NCBI GenBank assembly: GCA_028698535.1
Contig: JAQVDA010000002.1
Location: 1 to 27,786 of the forward strand
Direction: 5' to 3'
Length of the DNA stretch: 27,786 bases
Origin: Bacilli bacterium
GTDB lineage: Bacteria; Bacillota_I; Bacilli_A; RF39; UBA660
Shown here: piece by piece, positions 22,022 through 27,786 of the stretch
Layout of the letters: every line of letters begins with the position of its first letter
Numbering within the stretch: the first letter of the stretch is position 1
Made by a program: the position numbers and the translations under genes
The notes under the pieces: model-generated
Told to the model about the DNA's origin: nothing
The model's input: the letters and a program-made list of their open reading frames with translations, nothing else
The model's database searches: none

Positions 22022-24724
22022 ATGAAAAAATTAACTAGTCAGGAAATAAGAAAAATGTTTTTAACCTTTTTTGAGGCTAAAGAACATCAGATATTAACCA
22101 GTGCTTCATTAATACCGGTTAATGATCCCTCTTTATTATGGATTAATTCTGGGGTGGCTACTTTAAAACCATATTTTGCGGGTCAAAAAATGTCCCCTAG
22201 TAAAAGGATGGTTAGTTCGCAGAAGTGTATTCGCACCAACGATATTGATAATGTTGGTGAAACGGCTATTCATCATACTTTTTTTGAAATGTTAGGCAAT
22301 TTTTCTATTGGCGATTATTTTAAAAAAGAAGCGATAGAATATGCTTATGAATTTTTAACTAGTAACAAGTATTTAGGTTTAGATAAGGAAAAACTATATA
22401 TTACCGTTTATCCTACTGATATTGAGACCTATAATCTATGGTTAGCGCTTGGTATTGATGAATCTCATCTGATTAAATTAGCCAATAATTATTGGGAAAT
22501 AGGGGAAGGACCAAGTGGCCCTGATACGGAGATTTTTTATGACCGAGGAATCGAATATGATCCGGATCAAAGGGGTTTAGAATTGTTAACTAAAGAAATA
22601 GATAATGATCGATATGTGGAAATTTGGAATATTGTCTTTAGTCAGTTTGACGCTAAAGAGGGGTTAACAAGAGAGGAGTATCCAGAGTTACCAAATAAGA
22701 ATATTGATACTGGTATGGGTTTAGAACGCATTTGTTGTATCATGCAAGATGGCAAAACTAATTATGATACTGATTTATTTTTGCCAATTATTAAGGAAAT
22801 TGAAGTAATTAGTAAGAAAAAGTATTATGGAGATAAGCCTTTTAAGGTTATTGCCGATCATATACGCGCTTTAGTATTTGCTTTAGCGGATGGGGCTTCT
22901 TTTGCGAATGAGGGTCGTGGTTACGTCCTAAGAAGGTTATTAAGAAGAGCGGTTCGTTATGGTCGTAAGTTAGGTATAAAGGACCCCTTTTTAGCCCAAT
23001 TAGTTAATGTTGTAGTATCTATTATGCAAGATTATTATCCTTATTTAGAAGCTAAAACTAATACGCTTTTTGATTTAATTTTAACAGAAGAAAAATTATT
23101 TTTTCTAACGCTTGATAGTGGTGAAAAAAGATTAAGGAACCTATTTAAACATAGTACGGATGGTAAAATAACAGGGGCGGAAGCTTTTAAGCTATATGAT
23201 ACCTATGGTTTTCCTTTTGAATTAACCCTTGAATATGCCCAAGAAGCGGGTTTTACAGTCGCTAAAGAAGAATTTGAAGAGTATATGGACCAACAAAGAA
23301 AGCGGGCTCGGGCGGCTTGTCATTTTAAGGTGGAGGGAAAAGATAATAGTGAGTTATTAGAGTTTAAAGAAAAATCAACCTTTGTCGGTTATGATTATAT
23401 GACAACCACGAGTAAAGTAATTGGTCTTTTAAAAGATGGTAAGTTAGTATCTTATCTTGATGCTGATGGGGTTGTTATTTTAGATAATACTCCTTTTTAT
23501 GCGGAAGCAGGTGGTCAACTATCAGATACGGGTTATATTATTAGTGATAACTCTAAAGCCCAAGTTGTAAATGTAACTAAAGCTCCACATTTACAACATT
23601 TACACGCGGTTAAATTAACAACGGGCATTATTAATGTTGGTGATAAGGTTAAAGCCGAGATTGATATAGAGAGAAGAAAAAGGATTGCGCGCAATCATAG
23701 TGCGGTGCATATACTACATAATGTCTTAAATAGTGTTTTAACTAATGAGGTATCACATGCTGGGGCTAGTGTTGAAGATACTGGTTTCCGTTTTGATATT
23801 ACTTATTTTGGGAAAATAAGTGATGATGATATTTTAAAAGTGGAAAATATGTTTAATGAAAAAATAAAATTAAACCATCCCACCCAAACGGAGCTAATGC
23901 CATTAGCTGAAGCAAAAGCCAAAAAGGCGATGGCCTTATTTGATGATAAATATGGGGATATGGTTAGGGTAGTAACTCTATTAGATTCAGTGGAATTATG
24001 TGGTGGTACGCATGTTAATAATGTTTTAGATATTGAACGTTTAGCCATCGTTGGTTTTGAACCAAGAGGAACCAATGTTTATCGTATTTTAGGGGCCACT
24101 GGTGATAATATCAAATCGCAATTACAAAAAGCGATTCAGCCTTATCAATTAGAGATGAATAAATTATTAACTAAAGCGGAAGATATTTTGGCTAAGGCTA
24201 AAGACGAAGGAATAGATCTGGCTTTTGATTTTGAATTACCACCAATTCCATTAACCTCTTATCAAGGGGTAATTAGTTATCGGAAGGAAATGGACAGACT
24301 ACGTGATAAGTTAAAAACACTCGGTAAAGAATATCAAAAACAAACTCAACAAAAAATGTTAAGTAATGTTAACGCCTTGACAGAGCTAATTGAAAAGCTA
24401 AATAATAAAAAGGTGATTATTGCTAAAGTGGAAGGTTATGATACAAAAGGCTTAAAACAGTTGCTATCTGACTTATTAGATAAACATGAACTTGACTTTA
24501 TTTTTCTAGCTAATATTAACAATAATAGTGTCAACTTTTTAGCTAAAAAGCGTAATAATGCCCATAATAACATTAATTGTGGTGCTATCGTAAAAGAGGC
24601 GTCAATTAAAGCGGGCGGTAGTGGTGGCGGTAATAACCTATTAGCCCAAGGTGGCGGCCGTTTGATTAGTGCGGTTGACGAGATAGTAAAAAATGTTAAA
24701 TGGCTTGTAATGAAAAAAGATTAA
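22022..24724 (+). CDS. alaS: Alanyl-tRNA synthetase
   Basis: A 900-residue class II AlaRS. The aminoacylation core shows LWINSGVATLKPYF and RTNDIDNVGETAIHHTFFEMLGNFS at the start. The editing domain has HSAVH (HxxxH) and CGGTH, together the four zinc ligands of the proofreading site. A coiled segment (about 710-780) leads to the C-Ala domain with the GGSGGGNNLLAQGGG motif near the end. ATG 22022 is preferred, with AAAGGA at 22009-22014 spaced 7 bases; a TTG three bases earlier is in frame but less likely. Arg codons are about half CGN, unlike glyS and ileS. It is followed by ireB, as in Bacillus. Confidence 0.97.
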   Translation: MKKLTSQEIRKMFLTFFEAKEHQILTSASLIPVNDPSLLWINSGVATLKPYFAGQKMSPSKRMVSSQKCIRTNDIDNVGETAIHHTFFEMLGNFSIGDYFKKEAIEYAYEFLTSNKYLGLDKEKLYITVYPTDIETYNLWLALGIDESHLIKLANNYWEIGEGPSGPDTEIFYDRGIEYDPDQRGLELLTKEIDNDRYVEIWNIVFSQFDAKEGLTREEYPELPNKNIDTGMGLERICCIMQDGKTNYDTDLFLPIIKEIEVISKKKYYGDKPFKVIADHIRALVFALADGASFANEGRGYVLRRLLRRAVRYGRKLGIKDPFLAQLVNVVVSIMQDYYPYLEAKTNTLFDLILTEEKLFFLTLDSGEKRLRNLFKHSTDGKITGAEAFKLYDTYGFPFELTLEYAQEAGFTVAKEEFEEYMDQQRKRARAACHFKVEGKDNSELLEFKEKSTFVGYDYMTTTSKVIGLLKDGKLVSYLDADGVVILDNTPFYAEAGGQLSDTGYIISDNSKAQVVNVTKAPHLQHLHAVKLTTGIINVGDKVKAEIDIERRKRIARNHSAVHILHNVLNSVLTNEVSHAGASVEDTGFRFDITYFGKISDDDILKVENMFNEKIKLNHPTQTELMPLAEAKAKKAMALFDDKYGDMVRVVTLLDSVELCGGTHVNNVLDIERLAIVGFEPRGTNVYRILGATGDNIKSQLQKAIQPYQLEMNKLLTKAEDILAKAKDEGIDLAFDFELPPIPLTSYQGVISYRKEMDRLRDKLKTLGKEYQKQTQQKMLSNVNALTELIEKLNNKKVIIAKVEGYDTKGLKQLLSDLLDKHELDFIFLANINNNSVNFLAKKRNNAHNNINCGAIVKEASIKAGGSGGGNNLLAQGGGRLISAVDEIVKNVKWLVMKKD

Positions 24725-24733
24725 TGTTAGAAT
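24705..24733 (+). promoter_or_regulatory. Possible promoter for ireB
   Basis: TTGTAA (24705-24710), a 17-base spacer and TAGAAT (24728-24733), overlapping the end of alaS. If active it would drive ireB-ruvX-DUF1292-mltG-trmR independently of the alaS T-box. Confidence 0.4.
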
Positions 24734-24758
24734 GTTAATATAAGTCAGGAGTGATTTG

Positions 24759-25019
24759 ATGAAATCAAATACTACTTATTTATTTGATGTTAACGAGTTT
24801 AACGATGCGGTGGTTTTAGAAACATTAAAAGAGGTTTTTTATGCTCTGGAGGAACGCGGTTATAACCCGATTAATCAATTAGTTGGTTATTTAATGAGTG
24901 GTGATCCCGGTTATATTTCTAGTCATAAGGAAGCCCGTAATAAAATTGTTAAATTAGATCGCACCGAGATTTTAGAAGTAATAGTAAAGAGTTATTTGAA
25001 AGGTAATGTTGAACATTAA
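24759..25019 (+). CDS. ireB: IreB family regulatory phosphoprotein (UPF0297)
   Basis: An 86-residue IreB homologue. In Enterococcus IreB is phosphorylated on N-terminal Thr by the Ser/Thr kinase IreK and dampens cephalosporin tolerance. The family core is clear: [35 protein letters not shown], ending in IVKSYL. Two Thr residues (5 and 6) lie near the N-terminus, where the enterococcal protein is phosphorylated, though the spacing differs. ATG 24759 has AGGAG at 24747-24751, spaced 7 bases. A TTG three bases earlier is in frame. It is the first of five tightly packed genes, and ruvX follows almost at once. Confidence 0.93.
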   Translation: MKSNTTYLFDVNEFNDAVVLETLKEVFYALEERGYNPINQLVGYLMSGDPGYISSHKEARNKIVKLDRTEILEVIVKSYLKGNVEH

Positions 25020-25020
25020 A

Positions 25021-25443
25021 ATGCGTTATTTAGGGTTAGATTTAGGTAGTAAGACTTTAGGAGTGGCGCTTAGTGATGTTAACAATATTATTGCTTCACC
25101 TTTAAAAACCATTTATTTTAAAGAGGGAGATTACACCTTTTTAATTAATGAATTAGAAAAGTTAGTTAGGTTATATAAGGTAGAAAAAATAATCTTAGGG
25201 TTCCCAAAGAATATGGATAATACTATTGGCCCAAGAGGAGAACAAACGTTACTTTTTAAAGAAGAAATAGAAAATAAATTAGGCCTTGAGGTAGTACTAG
25301 AAGATGAAAGGTTAACAACAAAGGTGGTTGATGACGTCTTAATCAAGGCTGATTTATCAAGGCGTAAAAGAAAAAAAGTAGTTGATAAATTAGCCGCTAA
25401 TGTGATTTTACAAAGCTATTTAAATCGAAAGGAAGGATGTTAA
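25021..25443 (+). CDS. ruvX: Putative pre-16S rRNA nuclease / Holliday junction resolvase-like YqgF
   Basis: A 140-residue RNase H-fold protein of the YqgF/RuvX family, implicated in 5'-end maturation of 16S rRNA. The signature MRYLGLDLGSKTLGVALSD supplies the first catalytic Asp (residue 7). EKIILGFPKNMDNTIGPRGE and DERLTT supply the rest of the active site. ATG 25021 matches the family start and lies one base behind the ireB stop, so restart after termination is likely. ATG 25006 and TTG 25009 are in frame inside ireB and nearer to AAAGG at 24999-25003, so the true start may be slightly upstream. Confidence 0.92.
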   Translation: MRYLGLDLGSKTLGVALSDVNNIIASPLKTIYFKEGDYTFLINELEKLVRLYKVEKIILGFPKNMDNTIGPRGEQTLLFKEEIENKLGLEVVLEDERLTTKVVDDVLIKADLSRRKRKKVVDKLAANVILQSYLNRKEGC

Positions 25444-25445
25444 AG

Positions 25446-25730
25446 ATGGAAGCTAAAAAGACAACTTTTACCGTAGTAGATGATGAAGGAAAGGAAATTG
25501 TTTGTGATGTGTTGTTTACATTTGATTCTGATGAAACAAACAAAAGTTATATTGTCTATACTGATAATACTAAAGATGAGGCGGGTAATACAAAGGTATA
25601 TGCATCAATATATGATCCTAAGGTATCTAATCCTAAATTAGAAGAAATTACTACAGATAAAGAATGGAAAATAATTGAAAACATATTATCCACTTTACAA
25701 GAGGAAGTTAAGAACCAAAGCGAGCAATAA
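25446..25730 (+). CDS. yrzB: DUF1292 family protein (YrzB-like)
   Basis: A 94-residue acidic protein of the DUF1292 family, found between ruvX and mltG in most Bacillota. The family pattern is visible as FTVVDDEGKEIVCDVLFTFDSDE, then SYIVYTDN and a VYASIYDP segment, ending in WKIIENILSTL. The function is unknown. ATG 25446 is chosen because GGAAGG at 25431-25436 lies 9 bases upstream; ATG 25437 overlaps the ruvX stop region and is too close to that site. Confidence 0.9.
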   Translation: MEAKKTTFTVVDDEGKEIVCDVLFTFDSDETNKSYIVYTDNTKDEAGNTKVYASIYDPKVSNPKLEEITTDKEWKIIENILSTLQEEVKNQSEQ

Positions 25731-25756
25731 TTCGTAGTAATAAAAGGAGTTTCAAC

Positions 25757-26821
25757 ATGAAGTTATTTAATGGTATTGCTCAAACAACGGTGATTATTTT
25801 AATAGTTATTATTTTGTTATTAGGAACTATTTATAATTTTTTATTATCACCAGTAAGTCGTAATGATGAATTGGTTATTGTTGAGATTGCCGAGGGCTTG
25901 TCTTCAATTCAGATTGCGGAGCAATTAAAAAAACAGAATCTAATTAAAGATGTTTTTATTTTTCTGTCTTATTTAAAGCTAAATAATATAAAAAATCTGC
26001 AAGCTGGGGAATATTATCTCAGTGAAAGTATGGGGGTTAAAAAAATAACCCAGAAGCTGAGCCGTGGTGAGGTAATTGATTACAGTATTAGTATCACTTT
26101 TCCTGAGGGTATTAATATGCGCCATATCGCGGCTATTATTGAAAAAGAAACCAATAATACGAAGGAAGATGTTTTTAACCTGTTAAAGGATGAGCGTTAT
26201 ATTGCGTCTTTAATTGACCAATATTGGTTTTTAACTGATGAAATTAAAAATAAAGATATCTATTATCCCTTAGAGGGCTATCTTTTCCCTAATACTTATA
26301 AATTTAAGGATAAAGATGTAACAGTATCAGAAATATTTACAATAATGTTACAACAAATGGGTAAGGTATTATTAAGAGCCAAAGCCTCTATTAATAAAAC
26401 GGATTATACAATACATAAATTTCTAACCTTAGCTAGTATTGTACAAAGCGAAGGTTTAAATAATCGTGATATGGGCGATATTGCCGGCGTATTTTATAAT
26501 CGTTTAGCTAGAAAGAGGCCCCTTGAAAGTTGTGTGACTGCTTGTTATGCAATGCGAAATGATACTTGTACAGCCAGCGCTATTAATACTAAAATTATTA
26601 GTTTATATAATACATATTTAACTAATATGGGGGGTAAATTACCAGTTGGTCCGATTAGTAATCCAGGTGATGTCGCTATTCAAGCGGTTATTCATCCTAA
26701 AGAACATCAATATTTATATTTTTTATCTGATAAATATGGTCATACTTACTTTTTTAAGACCTATCAAGAACATCAAAAGAAACAAAGAGAACTAGAAGCA
26801 AAAGGAGATTGGTTAAAATGA
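25757..26821 (+). CDS. mltG: Endolytic murein transglycosylase MltG
   Basis: A 354-residue MltG/YceG-like protein, a membrane-anchored lytic transglycosylase that cuts nascent glycan strands. A short cytoplasmic start is followed by one membrane helix (about residues 11-30), a LysM-like subdomain (about 41-90, with IQIAEQLKKQNLI) and the YceG catalytic domain, with YPLEGYLFPNTY and the active-site helix LASIVQSEG (225-233). In relatives this helix usually reads with Glu-x-Glu; here the first Glu is Gln230 while Glu232 is kept. The usual QSDPTV stretch reads ESCVTA. ATG 25757 has an AAAGGAG site. The stop overlaps the next ATG as ATGA. Confidence 0.92.
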   Translation: MKLFNGIAQTTVIILIVIILLLGTIYNFLLSPVSRNDELVIVEIAEGLSSIQIAEQLKKQNLIKDVFIFLSYLKLNNIKNLQAGEYYLSESMGVKKITQKLSRGEVIDYSISITFPEGINMRHIAAIIEKETNNTKEDVFNLLKDERYIASLIDQYWFLTDEIKNKDIYYPLEGYLFPNTYKFKDKDVTVSEIFTIMLQQMGKVLLRAKASINKTDYTIHKFLTLASIVQSEGLNNRDMGDIAGVFYNRLARKRPLESCVTACYAMRNDTCTASAINTKIISLYNTYLTNMGGKLPVGPISNPGDVAIQAVIHPKEHQYLYFLSDKYGHTYFFKTYQEHQKKQRELEAKGDWLK

Positions 26822-27429
26822 CAAGCGCTTTACATAAACGCTATTTAAAAGAAATGGAAGACTATGCTGAGTACTACCGGGTGCCGATTATTCAGAAGGA
26901 TAGTATTGACTATCTTAAAAAGTTTTTGAAAAGGCATGAGATAAAATCAGTATTAGAAATAGGAACGGGAATTGGTTATACGACTATTAATATGGCTTTA
27001 GATAGTGGGAAAATGGCTATTACTAGTATTGAAAATGATGAAAAGCTTTATTTGGAAGCGATTAAAAATATTAAAAAGTTTTTCTTTGAGGATAAGATAA
27101 CCCTGATATTTAATGATCCACTTAATGTCCGATTTGATAAAACTTTTGATGTTATTTTTATTGATGCGGCTAAAGGTCAATATATGAATTATTTTAATCA
27201 CTTTCAGCAATACTTAAAAGATGATGGAGTGATTATTAGTGATAATATTGATTTTCGCCTTTTAAAACAAAAGAAAAATAAATCACAAGATGAAAAAGAA
27301 ACAAAAATTATTAATAAAATAAAAGATTATGTGTCCTTTTTAGAAGAACAACCAAAATATATTAGCCAGTTTGTTGAAGTTGGTGATGGGTTAGTAATAA
27401 CTAAAAAACAACTTGATAATGATAATTAA
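26818..27429 (+). CDS. trmR: tRNA 5-hydroxyuridine methyltransferase, YrrM type
   Basis: A 203-residue SAM-dependent O-methyltransferase of the YrrM family. B. subtilis YrrM/TrmR methylates 5-hydroxyuridine at wobble position 34 to 5-methoxyuridine. The SAM-binding loop is VLEIGTGIGYTTINMA (about 45-60), followed by acidic SIENDE; the metal/catalytic region has VIFIDAAKGQYMNYF and VIISDNI. ATG 26818 overlaps the mltG stop and has AAAGGAG at 26801-26807. In Bacillus the peptidase-family genes yrrN/yrrO, whose products help make the hydroxyuridine substrate, follow directly; here the operon ends at a terminator. The general O-methyltransferase call is firmer than the exact substrate. Confidence 0.87.
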   Translation: MTSALHKRYLKEMEDYAEYYRVPIIQKDSIDYLKKFLKRHEIKSVLEIGTGIGYTTINMALDSGKMAITSIENDEKLYLEAIKNIKKFFFEDKITLIFNDPLNVRFDKTFDVIFIDAAKGQYMNYFNHFQQYLKDDGVIISDNIDFRLLKQKKNKSQDEKETKIINKIKDYVSFLEEQPKYISQFVEVGDGLVITKKQLDNDN

Positions 27430-27446
27430 TTTAATTATGGTATTAT

Positions 27447-27495
27447 AAAAAGATAAAAATTCAATCCTACTTAGAGATTGAATTTTATCTTTTTT
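27447..27495. terminator. Bidirectional intrinsic terminator
   Basis: AAAGATAAAAATTCAATC pairs with GATTGAATTTTATCTTT around a 9-base loop (27467-27475), with one A bulged. The + strand ends in a T6 run; on the - strand the hairpin is also followed by T-rich sequence. It closes trmR on one side and the TetR-family gene on the other. Confidence 0.9.
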
Positions 27496-27786
27496 AAGAA
27501 TTCGTTTTCACCCCATGAATAACCATCTCTTCTAATAACTTAGCTAAATCATTAGGTGGTTCCTTTCGCCCTTCGTGTAGCCATCTATTAATTATCCCTA
27601 AGCAACCAAAAATTGCGTATTCTAAGAAATAATCATAATTTTGACTGTTAAGGCGATGGTATAATTTACCCCAATTCTGACTAGCAATCGTTTTAACTAA
27701 ATTTACTATTTTTTTAAGGAATAAATCGCCTTCTTTACCTTTGAAAAGCACCATCACGGTATTGGCTTTCTCATCAATAAATTGTA
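27494..27786 (-). CDS. TetR-family regulator, C-terminal part, cut by the window edge
   Basis: The reading frame is open from the right edge to TAA at 27494-27496, giving 97 residues without a natural start; the GTG at 27757 is an internal codon. The N-terminal DNA-binding domain lies outside the window. The visible part is a helical ligand-binding domain ending with FLEYAIFGCLGIINRWLHEGRKEPPNDLAKLLEEMV. This G.ig.i..Wl..G...p..ela..l pattern is typical of the C-terminal domain of one TetR subgroup (the TetR_C_8-like type, also in the DhaS regulator). Its target is probably a gene beyond the edge. It converges on trmR and shares its terminator. Confidence 0.75.
   Translation of the reverse strand, partial: QFIDEKANTVMVLFKGKEGDLFLKKIVNLVKTIASQNWGKLYHRLNSQNYDYFLEYAIFGCLGIINRWLHEGRKEPPNDLAKLLEEMVIHGVKTNS

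Overview
The window is about 27.8 kb of AT-rich DNA, densely packed with genes that nearly all run on the + strand. The set of genes points to a low-GC Gram-positive bacterium (Bacillota). It carries SepF and DivIVA, HrcA with CIRCE operators, three T-box leaders ahead of aminoacyl-tRNA synthetase genes, IreB/RuvX/DUF1292/MltG, a one-chain (alpha2) glycyl-tRNA synthetase, and the sporulation pair YqfC/YqfD. TGA is a genuine stop here (cdd, yqzL, hrcA, rsmE, mtaB and mltG all end in TGA), so the standard bacterial code applies and not the mycoplasma code. A spore-forming or formerly spore-forming lineage near Erysipelotrichia/Turicibacter/Haloplasma would fit, but the species cannot be fixed from this window.

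Layout: (1) 1-914, the 3' end of a murE-like ligase gene, then a GNAT acetyltransferase gene with its own promoter and terminator. (2) 941-6006, a tight operon yqfC-yqfD-vanZ-ybeY-dgkA-cdd-era-yqzL-recO. It matches the classical Bacillus order except that phoH and yqfF/pgpH are absent and a VanZ-like gene sits in their place. (3) 6040-7588, a very small T-box leader and glyS. (4) 7610-11591, sepF-divIVA, then T-box and ileS, without the ylmG/ylmH genes usual between sepF and divIVA. (5) 11598-19421, the heat-shock operon hrcA-grpE-dnaK-dnaJ behind two overlapping-promoter CIRCE operators, then rsmE and mtaB, with two lineage-specific inserts: an inverted PYG-repeat membrane protein where prmA is usual, and a single-pass membrane protein between rsmE and mtaB. 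(6) 19596-27429, a 54-residue membrane microprotein, an AI-2E-type permease, a coiled-coil/two-TM orphan, T-box and alaS, then ireB-ruvX-DUF1292-mltG-trmR. (7) 27447-27786, a bidirectional terminator and the C-terminal end of a convergent TetR-family regulator.

Most genes serve translation (three tRNA synthetases, Era, YbeY, RsmE, MtaB, TrmR), protein folding, or envelope growth and division (MurE, DgkA, SepF, DivIVA, MltG, IreB). Amino-acid supply is sensed by T-boxes and protein-folding stress by HrcA. No mobile element, tRNA, rRNA or CRISPR array was seen, and no gap over about 220 bases lacks a gene or leader RNA.

The points most worth a second look are: a tandem pair of mirror-image half-degenerate CIRCE operators around a perfect promoter; an IleRS whose HIGH signature reads HIGT; a glyS T-box with an unusually small Stem I; an abrupt codon-usage switch inside glyS at a domain boundary; a YbeY whose third zinc ligand is Asp; and four membrane-associated orphan proteins placed at the joints between conserved gene blocks. 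I did not find a clear, self-contained novel system such as a defence island.
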